Assembly (NCBI GenBank): GCA_963815185.1 | Contig: CAWFGC010000004.1 | Coordinates: forward strand, 777,845 to 841,844 | Source of the DNA: SHZL01 sp963815185 | GTDB taxonomy: Bacteria > Pseudomonadota > Gammaproteobacteria > Xanthomonadales > SZUA-36 | Direction of reading: 5' to 3' | Length of the DNA: 64,000 nucleotides | Shown here: in pieces, positions 8,148 to 16,247 of the stretch | How the letters are laid out: the number at the start of each line of letters is the position of its first letter | How positions within the stretch are numbered: position 1 is the first letter of the stretch | Position numbers and translations under genes: made by a program | Notes under the pieces: model-generated | What the model saw: only the letters and a program-made list of their open reading frames with translations | Databases searched by the model: none | What the model was told of the DNA's origin: nothing

Positions 8148-9015
8148 AGAGATCCGGAATATCGGCGCCTCCGTCCGAGCGCGCCTGCAGAATCTCGCCC
8201 GGGAAACGGGCCAGAGCTTCGAACTGATACTCACCCGCTACACGCTCGAACGGCTCCTCTACCGGCTCAGCACGTCTGCATTCTCCGAGCAATTCGTGCT
8301 CAAGGGTGCGATGCTGCTGGCGAGTTGGTTTGAGCATCCGCACCGCGCAACGCGCGATCTTGACTTGCTCGGATTTGGTGATCCAAACCCGGACGCGATG
8401 ATCGCAGCGTTCCGGGAAATTCTCGCAGTAAACGTCGCTGATGGTGTCGAGTTCGATTTGGGTGCGCTTCGGGTCGACCAGATCCGGGAGGAACTCGAGT
8501 ACGGTGGACTACGGTTGCGTACGACAGCGTCGATCAGTGGCGCCCGTATCGCCGTGACAGTCGACGTCGGATTCGGAGATGCTCTGGAACCGGGCGCCGA
8601 GGTCATCGACTATCCGTCCATGCTCGATCTTCCAACACCACGCCTGCGGGCGTATGCCCGAGAGACGGTGATTGCAGAGAAGTTCCAGGCCATGGTCACT
8701 TTGGGGCGCGCGAACAGCCGAATGAAGGACTTCTACGACGTCTGGCTCCTCAGTCGGTCGTTTCCTTTCGACGACGATCGGTTGGCGCGTGCAATCGCCG
8801 CGACCTTTGAACGACGCAGGACGGCGGTCCCGGCGGAGCTGCCAGATGCCCTCGGACAAGGGTTCGCTGAAGATGAGCAGAAGCAACGACAGTGGAGCGC
8901 CTTTCTGGAAACCGTGGGACTGGAAGCCGGCAGTCTCGCCGATGTGATCGCGGATGTCGCTGGATTCATCATGCCTTACGCAATGGCCGCAGCGGAGATC
9001 GGCGGGAGCCGCTAA
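8140..9015 (+). CDS. abiEii: AbiEii/AbiGii-family nucleotidyltransferase toxin
   Basis: A 291-residue nucleotidyltransferase toxin of the AbiEii family. The catalytic segment is LKGAMLLASW (residues 54-63) followed by RATRDLDLLGFG with D73 and D75 as metal ligands. AEKFQAMVTLGRANSRMKDF further on matches the first AbiEii at 902-1840, so the two are members of one subfamily inside the same array. The start overlaps the antitoxin stop by eight bases. Target RNA unknown. Confidence 0.9.
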   Translation: MPKEIRNIGASVRARLQNLARETGQSFELILTRYTLERLLYRLSTSAFSEQFVLKGAMLLASWFEHPHRATRDLDLLGFGDPNPDAMIAAFREILAVNVADGVEFDLGALRVDQIREELEYGGLRLRTTASISGARIAVTVDVGFGDALEPGAEVIDYPSMLDLPTPRLRAYARETVIAEKFQAMVTLGRANSRMKDFYDVWLLSRSFPFDDDRLARAIAATFERRRTAVPAELPDALGQGFAEDEQKQRQWSAFLETVGLEAGSLADVIADVAGFIMPYAMAAAEIGGSR

Positions 9016-9076
9016 TTTCGTGGCGCGGGAGTTACCGGGGATGATGCAAAGGCGAGGATCACTGTTTTCTGCCCGT

Positions 9077-9159
9077 AAGACACGATCTGGACACGGTGCC
9101 TTTGTAAGCTATTGAAATACAAAGCAACACCGAAGATTCGAATCCCTCCCTCTCCGCCA
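9077..9159 (+). repeat. att-type direct repeat 3 (tRNA-Ser 3' end)
   Basis: An 83-bp copy with the arm AGACACGATCTGGACACGG and the end TTCGAATCCCTCCC...CCGCCA. The 5' side of the T-stem reads GAAGA and no longer pairs with CCCTC, so it could not fold as a functional tRNA end. Downstream come taataaaaacaaagag and ACCCTCGGTACGG (9198-9210). Confidence 0.85.
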
Positions 9160-9446
9160 TTTCTTTAATAAAAACAAAGAGTAAAAAGCCTTCCCAAACC
9201 CTCGGTACGGTACGTACCTGCTGTGCCAGTTGCCACGAAATCAATAGCTTATGGTCCAGCGATGGCGCCTGATCTGCGCCGATCTGGAAATCGTGGGCCA
9301 ATGTACCCCAAACCACCCCAACGTTGTCGGTGACCCCGTAGGACTCATTCCGGCAAAGGTTCTGGCCACTCTGGATTCCTAGTCCAATTAGGCCCGAGAA
9401 GTGCCGAGCCTGGAGCTTGCCTGCCGGATCGAATGCGTTGTAATAT
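9160..9446. other. left arm of the fourth integrated element (gene-free)
   Basis: It holds the motif AAACCCTCGGTACGG (9196-9210) and an AAATCGTGGG sequence near 9285, the inverse of the CACGATTT arm repeats seen after repeats 1 and 2. No gene is supported before fitA. Confidence 0.4.
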
Positions 9447-9458
9447 AATGCATGCATT
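9447..9458 (+). promoter_or_regulatory. candidate FitA operator palindrome
   Basis: AATGCATGCATT is a perfect 12-base palindrome, with AATGCG repeats on both sides (9432 and 9460). It sits 24 bases before the likely fitA start at 9482, a usual position for a FitAB/VapBC operator. The overlapping tataat-like sequence at 9444-9449 could be the -10 element. Confidence 0.5.
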
Positions 9459-9481
9459 GAATGCGTATGGAGGCTGTGAAG

Positions 9482-9736
9482 ATGGCGATGTTGACGGTTC
9501 GCAATTTACCGGCTGAGGTGCATCGGGCGTTGCGCGTGCGGGCTGCCCGGCATGGCCATAGCATGGAAGCCGAGGTTCGCGAGATCCTGGAGGCGACGGT
9601 GGCACCAGAAGGACGCGTGAAGCTGGGATCTCTGTTGGCTGACATCGGCCGCCGCGCCAAACTTACCGATGAAGAGTTCGAGGTCTTCGAGCAAGTGCGT
9701 GACAAGAGTTCCACCCGTCCGGTGAGCTTCGAATGA
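9482..9736 (+). CDS. fitA: FitA/VapB-like ribbon-helix-helix antitoxin
   Basis: An 84-residue protein from the ATG at 9482 (MAMLTVRNLPAEVHRALR). The RHH fold is clear: strand LTVRNL, helix PAEVHRALRVRAARHG, and helix SMEAEVREILEATV, the FitA/StbC signature. Upstream in-frame ATGs (9461) are possible but would use a start inside the operator region. The C-terminal tail is expected to insert into the PIN toxin. The stop overlaps the fitB start (ATGA, 9733-9736). Confidence 0.85.
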   Translation: MAMLTVRNLPAEVHRALRVRAARHGHSMEAEVREILEATVAPEGRVKLGSLLADIGRRAKLTDEEFEVFEQVRDKSSTRPVSFE

Positions 9737-10152
9737 TCCTATTGGATACGAACGTCATTTCAGAGCCACTGCGCCATGCACCCGAGGCTGGAGTGGTCGA
9801 ATGGATCGACGCTCAGTCGTTGGAAACGCTTTACCTTTCTGCCATTACGGTTGCAGAGTTGCGTGCCGGCGTTGCGTTGCTGCCATCAGGCAAGCGTCGG
9901 ACTGGATTGTATGAAAGCCTGGAAAAGCGTGTGCTCCCTCTGTTCGCCGGGCGCGTAATGCCGTTCGACCTCACCTGTACACAAGCCTATGCAAAGCTGA
10001 TGGCCAATGCTCGTGCAGCTGGTCTGGCAATTGCTGCGGCCGACGGATATATAGCTGCCATCGCCGCCGCCAATGGCTTTGCTGTGGCCACACGCGACAC
10101 TAGTCCATTCGAAGCTGCCGGTGTATCAGTGATCAACCCGTGGGTGGAGTAG
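9733..10152 (+). CDS. fitB: FitB/VapC-like PIN-domain ribonuclease toxin
   Basis: A 139-residue PIN-domain protein. The acidic active-site residues are D5 (MILLDTNVISE), E42 (TVAELRAG), D104 (AAADGYIAA) and D122 (ATRDTSPF). PIN toxins of this clade cut tRNA or rRNA with Mg2+. The gene is translationally coupled to the antitoxin by an ATGA overlap. It is the toxin-antitoxin module of the fourth att-bounded element. Confidence 0.9.
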   Translation: MILLDTNVISEPLRHAPEAGVVEWIDAQSLETLYLSAITVAELRAGVALLPSGKRRTGLYESLEKRVLPLFAGRVMPFDLTCTQAYAKLMANARAAGLAIAAADGYIAAIAAANGFAVATRDTSPFEAAGVSVINPWVE

Positions 10153-10360
10153 AGCCTGGGCGGATAGGACGAATTAAGCAGATGTTACGCATATCAAGCG
10201 AGTATCGCTAACGGATTCCTGCGGGTCTGGCGGTTCTCTGAGGGTCCGGAATTTGTCCGGCTTGTGGCTGAACCCGTGGTCCGGGGGGCTGTGGTGACTA
10301 CTGATTCTTATATTCCCGGTTGCTGGTCGAACGCTGCCCTGGGATTACCACCCATGGAGG

Positions 10361-11487
10361 CTAAGTGAGATGCAGTGCTTCTTTGGAATCCGGCGGCCCG
10401 CGCGGGGGGCTGGTCAGGGCCTCACGGCGCTGCACATGACCAAGAATTTTCGTAATCAGCGGCGGATCCTCGATGGCGGCGATGACCCGGAGCTTGCCGC
10501 CGCATTCCGGGCAGGTTTCGATGTCGATGGCGAATACCCGCCTGAGGCGCTGCGCCCAGCTCATCGGCGCCACTGGCTGGTCAGCATCCACTTTGCCCCG
10601 CCCGCGCCGTGGCACGATCCGAGCCCGGTGCTTGAAGTTCGGGGCGAACACCCCATGGAAACGCGTGAGATTGAGTTTGGGGCGCGGGACCAGCGCAGCG
10701 AGTCTTGCCATGAAATCCAGCGGCTCCAGGATGACGTGGGTTGACCCATCCCGGAACGGCTGTTTGTAGCGGTACACGACCCGGCCCCGGGCATCGACAG
10801 AGAACCGCTTGGTGGCATGGGCGGCCGGGTGATGTACCGGCACAGGCGTTCCAGGCGCGATCACGCGCTAGTCGGCACACGGGCAAGGCTTCTTGCGCTG
10901 CGCGCAAACCACCATGCCCGCTTAGCCGGCGCTGCCAGGCCTCGCACACGGTGGCGGCGTGCAGGGAAAAGCCCGACCTGCGGGTCAGCAACGGGTTGTT
11001 ACGCGTTTCCTCCAGCGGTGGCACGCTGTACAGGGTGAGCGCTTTGCGCCCGGCGTGGGGTCCGATGGCGATGCGGTAGGCAATGGAAGCCGCTTGCAGG
11101 TGATCGAGGCTGGAGCCGGGTTCCAGGTCCAGGTGGGGGAGCTGCGGGTCGGCGATCAGCAGGCCGCGGCGTTCCAGCACCCGTACGATGCGGCGGGCGA
11201 GGGTATCGAGCAGGTGATTGAGTTCCTCACCGGTGGGCCGGCGGGCGCGGTGAAAGATGGCCCGCTTGCCGCGAAAAGTATAGGCGCCGTCCAGGAACAG
11301 CATGTGCAGGTGGATGTTGAGGTTGAGCGCCGAGCCGAAACGCTGGATCAGGGTGACCGCCGGAGCGCTCGATCTCCTGCACGAATCGCGGGTAATACTC
11401 AGCAACGATGGCATAGAGCGCCGTCTGTTCCGGCCGATGCCGGCGGTAGGCAGGCGCGACGGCGATCGGAGACGGAGCAGGCACGGG
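10361..11487 (-). pseudogene. decayed IS91-family transposase
   Basis: Pieces of an IS91-type HUH transposase lie on the minus strand in different frames. An N-terminal piece (RRHRPEQTALYAIVAEYYPR, about 11,460-11,380) is followed in another frame by VTLIQRFGSALNLNIHLHML with the HxH of the HUH motif. The zinc-finger and central part (roughly 120 residues in intact relatives) between them is missing. The C-terminal piece 10361-10864 (YKQPFRDGSTHVILEPLDF, then NLTRFHGVFAPN and ETCPECGG) is in a third frame. No intact transposase can be made, and the element ends are not recognisable. The insertion landed to the right of fitAB inside the fourth element. Confidence 0.85.
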
Positions 11488-11626
11488 ACATGAATGGTTG
11501 GCTCAATTCCGTCATGCTTCGGTAGGTTCTGATGCTTGTCTGCGGCAAATCTCCCTGAATCCGCGTCAGAGATCGCTGCAACGTCGCATGTTGCGCCGTC
11601 GACTCGGGAGAGAGAAGCGTTCGAAT

Positions 11627-11672
11627 TAGACACGATCTGGACACGGTGCCTTTATAAGCTCCCTCTCCGCCA
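11627..11672 (+). repeat. att-type direct repeat 4, internally deleted
   Basis: A 46-bp copy. The arm TAGACACGATCTGGACACGG is joined directly to AGCTCCCTCTCCGCCA, missing 37 bases that include the T-loop. About 70 bases upstream (from 11,567) are also similar to the sequence before repeat 5 (tcgctgcaacg... ccgtcga.tcgggag), so the homology extends into the element ends. Downstream tail ttaattaaaacaataac and ACCCTCGGTGCGG (11711-11723) match the other copies. Confidence 0.8.
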
Positions 11673-11861
11673 TTTCTTTAATTAAAACAATAACATATAA
11701 TTCCAAAGAAACCCTCGGTGCGGGTCACGCGCTTTGTGTGATTTGATTTGTAATCAGTGGCTTGCAAATCGACAGCATCGGTATCACAGCAAAAATCGAG
11801 AAATCGTGGCCTAACATAACCCATCCAACCCCAAGCTTGGATGTGTCTGGCTTCATATGAA
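11673..11861. other. left arm of the fifth integrated element (gene-free)
   Basis: It contains the AT-rich tail, ACCCTCGGTGCGG (11711-11723) and AAATCGTGGCC near 11,800, parallel to the third and fourth elements. No gene is supported until the AbiE operon. Confidence 0.4.
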
Positions 11862-11886
11862 AATATCCGCTGTTCTCGCGGAAATT
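11862..11886 (+). promoter_or_regulatory. candidate AbiEi operator 1
   Basis: AATATCCGC, seven bases, GCGGAAATT: an inverted repeat with nearly perfect 9-base arms. It lies just before the extended -10 promoter at 11888-11896 and has a second copy at 11924-11948 with identical spacing. Confidence 0.6.
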
Positions 11887-11887
11887 C

Positions 11888-11896
11888 TGGTATGAT
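11888..11896 (+). promoter_or_regulatory. extended -10 promoter of the abiE operon
   Basis: TGGTATGAT fits the extended -10 form TGnTATAAT with one mismatch. It lies between two copies of an inverted repeat, so repressor bound to both would cover the promoter. No convincing -35 is seen, as expected for an extended -10 promoter. Confidence 0.55.
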
Positions 11897-11923
11897 CCTC
11901 GGATCTTCAGAGAGGTGTATTGA

Positions 11924-11948
11924 AAAATCCGCTACTTGAACGGATATT
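11924..11948 (+). promoter_or_regulatory. candidate AbiEi operator 2
   Basis: AAAATCCGC, seven bases, ACGGATATT: second copy of the inverted repeat at 11862-11886 with the same 7-base spacer. Two such sites around a promoter agree with the known cooperative autoregulation by AbiEi proteins. It covers the first possible ATG at 11936, favouring the ATG at 11954 as the start. Confidence 0.6.
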
Positions 11949-11953
11949 TGCAT

Positions 11954-12781
11954 ATGATTCCCGATCGGCGCTCCGCTTTCTCCTCCTTTGTAACGCGGCT
12001 CCTCTCGCATGGACAGGTCGTGTTCACCCGCGCGCAGGCGCAGGAGGCCCTCGGAATCAGCCAGGGCGCTGTGCTGGATGCGGCTGAGAAGCTACAAAAG
12101 CGCGGGCATTTGATCAGCCCGCGCCGCGGCTTTTACGTCATCGTCCCGCCACAGTATCTCGCCTGGGGCGCGCCGCCGCCATCCTGGTATATCGATGCCC
12201 TCATGCGCCATGAGGGGCGACCTTACTATGTCGGGTTGCTGAAGGCCGCCGAATTGCACGGCGCGACCCATCAGGCCGTCATGGAGTTTCAGGTTGTGAC
12301 GGACAAGCAGCTGCGCCGGATCAGAGCCGGGCGAGCTGCGCTTGCATTTTATTACCGCAAGGATATGGACGCCGTTGCGGCGGGCATCGAGGATCACAAG
12401 ACGGACACGGGACGCATGAAGATTTCTTGCGTCGAACTGACGATGCTCGACCTGTTACGGTACCCGCATGCCGGCGGTGGTCTCGATCACATCGTCACCG
12501 TTCTCTCCGACCTCGCGGAACGGGTTGATGCCAAGAAACTCGCTACGTTATCCGGCGCTTTCGAACGTTCGGTCGCGCAGCGGCTCGGCCATTTGCTCTG
12601 CCGGCTCGGCTACGAGGAGAGTACAAACACACTCCATGACGTCGTGCTGCAGGGTCCCGACCTGCCGTGGGTCGAGCTCGAACCTGCGCAGGCCGGTGCC
12701 GCCGTTCGTTCACTGCCGCCCGTAGAGCGCGACGAACGCTGGCGCGTCACGGTGCGGCGTGTTGTGAAGCTGGACGCATGA
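11954..12781 (+). CDS. abiEi: AbiEi-family antitoxin, second type
   Basis: A 275-residue AbiEi-family protein when started at ATG 11954 (MIPDRRSAFSSFVTRLLSHG). Residues about 12-70 form the winged helix (VVFTRAQAQEALGISQGAVL), followed by RGFYVIVPPQYLAWGAPPPS and the YYVGLLKAAELHGATHQAVM segment typical of this longer clade, then a C-terminal domain with VELTMLDLLRYPHAGGG. It differs clearly from the two shorter AbiEi proteins in this array. The stop overlaps the toxin start (ATGA at 12778-12781). Two matching inverted repeats upstream are its likely operators. Confidence 0.88.
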   Translation: MIPDRRSAFSSFVTRLLSHGQVVFTRAQAQEALGISQGAVLDAAEKLQKRGHLISPRRGFYVIVPPQYLAWGAPPPSWYIDALMRHEGRPYYVGLLKAAELHGATHQAVMEFQVVTDKQLRRIRAGRAALAFYYRKDMDAVAAGIEDHKTDTGRMKISCVELTMLDLLRYPHAGGGLDHIVTVLSDLAERVDAKKLATLSGAFERSVAQRLGHLLCRLGYEESTNTLHDVVLQGPDLPWVELEPAQAGAAVRSLPPVERDERWRVTVRRVVKLDA

Positions 12782-13638
12782 TTCCGGCGATGAATATCAT
12801 CGCCTGGGGCCACGTCGCGCCGTGGGTCGAGCAGCGGCAGATCGAGCAGGACCTCATTATCAGTCGCGCGCTCGTCGAGCTTTTCAGCGATGATTTCCTG
12901 AGGGGACAGCTGCGCTTTCGGGGCGGTACGGCGCTCAACAAACTGCACTTTCCCGCGCCGTTGCGTTATTCCGAAGACATCGATCTGGTCAGGACGACGC
13001 ACGGTGGCATCGGCCCGATCCTCGACCGTATCCGCGAAGTGCTCGAACCGTGGCTCGGGCGCGCGGCCTTCGATCAGACTCCGGTTGCACCCAAGCTGCA
13101 TTTCCGCGCGGACGCCGAGGACGGTGGTCCGCCGCTGCGGCTCAAGGTCGAGATCAATACGCGCGAGATCGAGGCCTACGACACGCCGCAGAACATCCGC
13201 TACACCGTCGATAACCCTTGGTTCAGGAGGCGTGCTGATATTCCGACCTATTCGCGCGAGGAAATGCTTGCTACGAAGCTACGTGCTCTGTTGCAACGCG
13301 ATCAAGGGCGTGACCTTCTCGACCTATCACATGCGCTCGGGGTGTTCGAGAAGCTGGATACGGCGCGTGTCGCTACGATCTTCGCGCTCTATCTGGCGGC
13401 ACAGGACCTCGTGATCTCACGGGCGCAGGCCGAGGAGCGGATGTTCGCCAAGCTCGCCAATCCTGGCTTTCTCGCGGACATCCGGCCACTGATTACGCCC
13501 GATGAGACCGACCGCCTGAGCGATGAAGCCTTGAAGTCCGAGTTTGCTGCTGTGCTCTCGTCCTTTATCGCGCACATTCCCGGGCACCCGTGGGCACGCA
13601 CAGCGGAGATGAGCGAACGTTACGGCGTTGTTCTGTGA
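12778..13638 (+). CDS. abiEii: AbiEii-family nucleotidyltransferase toxin, second type
   Basis: A 286-residue nucleotidyltransferase of the AbiEii/AbiGii family. The catalytic segment is FRGGTALNKLHF (residues 47-58) followed by RYSEDIDLV with D67 and D69. KVEINTRE and the later REEMLATKLRALLQRDQGRD helix are typical. A longer frame opens at 12667, but the ATG at 12778 overlaps the antitoxin stop in the usual ATGA arrangement. It belongs to a different AbiEii branch (GGTxLxK) from the other two toxins here (KGAML). Confidence 0.88.
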   Translation: MIPAMNIIAWGHVAPWVEQRQIEQDLIISRALVELFSDDFLRGQLRFRGGTALNKLHFPAPLRYSEDIDLVRTTHGGIGPILDRIREVLEPWLGRAAFDQTPVAPKLHFRADAEDGGPPLRLKVEINTREIEAYDTPQNIRYTVDNPWFRRRADIPTYSREEMLATKLRALLQRDQGRDLLDLSHALGVFEKLDTARVATIFALYLAAQDLVISRAQAEERMFAKLANPGFLADIRPLITPDETDRLSDEALKSEFAAVLSSFIAHIPGHPWARTAEMSERYGVVL

Positions 13639-13784
13639 TGCGCTGGGCGACTAGAAGGAAGGATAAAGGGCCACGTTGAGGGATTTTGAAATTATCCGAC
13701 GCTGGGATTACTGACGAGCCAACTCTAAATTCGCTGCAACGCTAAATAATTTGCCGTCGAATCGGGAGATGAATGCGTTCCAAT

Positions 13785-13867
13785 TAGACACGATCTGGAC
13801 ACGGTGCCTTTGCAAGCCTTTGAAATAGAAAGTAACACTGAAGGTTCGAATCCCTCCCTCTCCGCCA
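13785..13867 (+). repeat. att-type direct repeat 5 (right end of the array)
   Basis: An 83-bp copy beginning TAGACACGATCTGGACACGG and ending CCGCCA. Unlike the first four copies it is not followed by the ACCCTCGGT motif but, within 6 bases, by a hairpin terminator. That is what is expected for the original sequence downstream of the tRNA gene, making this the chromosomal right junction of the whole array. Confidence 0.85.
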
Positions 13868-13872
13868 AATAA

Positions 13873-13898
13873 TAAAAACCGCCGTGAGGCGGTTTTTT
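13873..13898 (+). terminator. Rho-independent terminator after att repeat 5
   Basis: AAAACCGCC, GTGA loop, GGCGGTTTT followed by further T: a compact 9-bp stem with U-tract. Its position directly behind the CCA end suggests it was the native terminator of the tRNA gene used as the integration site. Confidence 0.85.
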
Positions 13899-13951
13899 CG
13901 TATTTAACCAAGCACAAATTTGGTCGCACCTGCGCCTGAAATTCATTTATC

Positions 13952-16231
13952 ATGATACCCGTCGGGCGCAGCGCGCTTCAGATGACAACTTTTAATAAGA
14001 GCCCAAGAAACCGACATATGCCCCTTTTCCGCACCACAGGTTACAAGTCCAAATCCCTGGTGTCAGATATTGCGCTGGGGATTTTTGACGGCATCGACAA
14101 TGGCCTTTGGTGCTATGCCTTCGCCGCGATCATCTTCGCCGGCGCGCTGTCGAGCTACATGCCCTTGCTGGTGGTGATCATGCTTTCGGGATGGGCCATC
14201 CTGGGCGCCTACATCGCCACCACTTCCGAAGCGCCGGTTCACGTCATCCACATCGATGAGCAGGGCACGGTCATCCTCTCGACCATTGGCGTCATCCTGG
14301 TGGCGCACCTGGCGGACACGGATACGGCCATCAGCGTCGGCGCGTCCACGATGCTGGCGGTCATCTCCGTGACCACGCTGACCGTGGCTTTGGGCCTGTT
14401 CCTGGTAGGGCATTATCACCTCACCCGTCTGCTGGAGTTACTGCCTTATCCCGTCATCTGCGGCTTCATGGCCGGTGTCGGCTGGCTGCTGTTGCAAGCG
14501 GCTGTGAGCGTGTCAGTCGGCAGTCCGATCTCGCTGGCATTGGTTCACGCCTTGCAGCAACCGGAGAATATATTTCGCCTGGGCGTTGCCCTGGTTGGCG
14601 GCGCTTTTCTGATGTTGGCGGCGAACCGCAGCAAGAAGGCCTGGGCCTTGCCGGCGGCAGCGGTCACGATTCTGGTGATTTTCTACATCACCGCCAGTGC
14701 GCTGGGATACTCAAAGGCCGAGCTGGTGGCGCAAAACTGGCTGTTTGACATTCGCACGGAAACGGGCGGCGCGCTGAACCTGCTGGGCAATCTGTCGTTC
14801 AGTCAGATTGATAGGGATTTTGTTTTCTCTGTAGTGCCGCAGATCATGACGATCGTATTTCTGTCGCTGCTTTCGGCCTCCATGTCCCTGACCGCCGTGC
14901 TGGCGGCGAGCCAGCAGGACATGGATACCGCCAGCGAAATGCAGAACCTCGGCCGGGGCAACGTTTTGCTGGGCCTGATGGCCTGTCCCGCGGGCAATAC
15001 TGATGTTTCGGCCACCGTGCTCTATACCGAATTCGGCGCTTCCAGCCGCTGGATGCCGCTGACGACCAGCACCGTGTGTATCGGTATCGCGATGATGGGC
15101 ACCTTGCTGATTAGCTGGATGCCGACGGTGCTGGTCGGTTCGGTGATTTTCCTGTTCGCTTTCCAGATGCTGTACCACTGGATGTACGAAAACGTGCGCG
15201 GCTTCCAGCCGATCGACTACGCCATCGTCATCATCATCGTGGGCACGGTCATCTTTGTCGGCTTCATGTCCGGAATCGTGTCCGGCGTGATGCTGGCCCT
15301 GCTGCTGTTCGTGATGCGCTACAGCATGATCAGTGCGGTGCACGGCCAATATTCCCTGGCTACCTACCGCAGCTCGGTAGAACGGGCGCCATCGAGCAAC
15401 CTGGTGCTGGACGAGCACGGTGGACAGGCCCTGGTGTATACGCTGCGTGGCTTTTTGTTTTTTGGCACGGCCAATGCCATCCTGGATACCATTCGCGACG
15501 ATTCCGGCATCAAACAGGGTAATTTCAAATTGATTCTGCTGGATTTGAAGCGGGTGACCGGCATCGATATTTCGGCGTTGAATACCTTCGTGCAAATCAA
15601 ACGGATTTGTGAATCCTCCGGCGTGAAACTGCTGTACTCAGGCATCCCGGCCGGCACCGAACAGAACATCCTGATGCTGGAAGCGGTGAGCCTGGAGCAG
15701 GGCAGTCCGCTGTTTTTCAAGGGCGCCGATTATGCAGTCGAGTACATGGAAAACGTCATCCTGCAGGAACATGAACCCGCCGGCGACAACAAGTCTATTA
15801 CCGAATACCTCAACGAACTGTTTCAGGATGAAGAAAAAGTGCAGACCCTGCAGCAGGCGATGGAGCGGGTCGAGTTTCAAATGGGCCAGACCCTGTTTCA
15901 CCAGGGTGATGAGGACAATGGCCTGTACATGCTCGAAAGCGGTTCGATGACGGCACTGATCGGCACCCAGACCAACGGCATGCGGCGGGTGAAGAAGTTC
16001 AACGCCGGTTCGGTGATCGGCGAAATGTCCAGCTACACCCAGGACCGCAAGCGCACCGCCACCATCATCGCCAACGAGTTGTCGGTGTTGTATTACCTGT
16101 CCGCGGAAAAAATCGACCGTTTCGACAAGGAAAACGCCAAACTGGCCTCGTCCATCCATGAACTGGTGGCGCGTACGCTCGGCACGCGGATTTCCTACAT
16201 GAACCGGCGCTTGATCCAAGAGCTCCGTTAG
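13952..16231 (+). CDS. SulP-type anion transporter with STAS and cyclic-nucleotide-binding domains
   Basis: Up to 759 residues. About residues 45-480 form the multi-pass SulP membrane domain (for example LPYPVICGFMAGVGWLLLQA). A STAS domain follows (about 490-610, LILLDLKRVTGIDISALNTF). The C-terminus (about 640-735) is a cyclic-nucleotide-binding domain with the phosphate-cassette pattern GSVIGEMSSYTQDRKRTAT. It probably moves sulfate, bicarbonate or another anion across the inner membrane under control of a cyclic nucleotide. ATGs at 13982 and 14018 are alternative starts; the SulP homology only begins after the last. It precedes Kef-type, phosphodiesterase and adenylate cyclase genes. Confidence 0.88.
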   Translation: MIPVGRSALQMTTFNKSPRNRHMPLFRTTGYKSKSLVSDIALGIFDGIDNGLWCYAFAAIIFAGALSSYMPLLVVIMLSGWAILGAYIATTSEAPVHVIHIDEQGTVILSTIGVILVAHLADTDTAISVGASTMLAVISVTTLTVALGLFLVGHYHLTRLLELLPYPVICGFMAGVGWLLLQAAVSVSVGSPISLALVHALQQPENIFRLGVALVGGAFLMLAANRSKKAWALPAAAVTILVIFYITASALGYSKAELVAQNWLFDIRTETGGALNLLGNLSFSQIDRDFVFSVVPQIMTIVFLSLLSASMSLTAVLAASQQDMDTASEMQNLGRGNVLLGLMACPAGNTDVSATVLYTEFGASSRWMPLTTSTVCIGIAMMGTLLISWMPTVLVGSVIFLFAFQMLYHWMYENVRGFQPIDYAIVIIIVGTVIFVGFMSGIVSGVMLALLLFVMRYSMISAVHGQYSLATYRSSVERAPSSNLVLDEHGGQALVYTLRGFLFFGTANAILDTIRDDSGIKQGNFKLILLDLKRVTGIDISALNTFVQIKRICESSGVKLLYSGIPAGTEQNILMLEAVSLEQGSPLFFKGADYAVEYMENVILQEHEPAGDNKSITEYLNELFQDEEKVQTLQQAMERVEFQMGQTLFHQGDEDNGLYMLESGSMTALIGTQTNGMRRVKKFNAGSVIGEMSSYTQDRKRTATIIANELSVLYYLSAEKIDRFDKENAKLASSIHELVARTLGTRISYMNRRLIQELR

Positions 16232-16247
16232 CCGGCCACCGTTCAAC

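Noticed and set aside
14711..15595. Long minus-strand frames within the SulP and Kef genes
   Set aside because: Histidine/glutamine-rich shadows of the membrane-protein coding strand.
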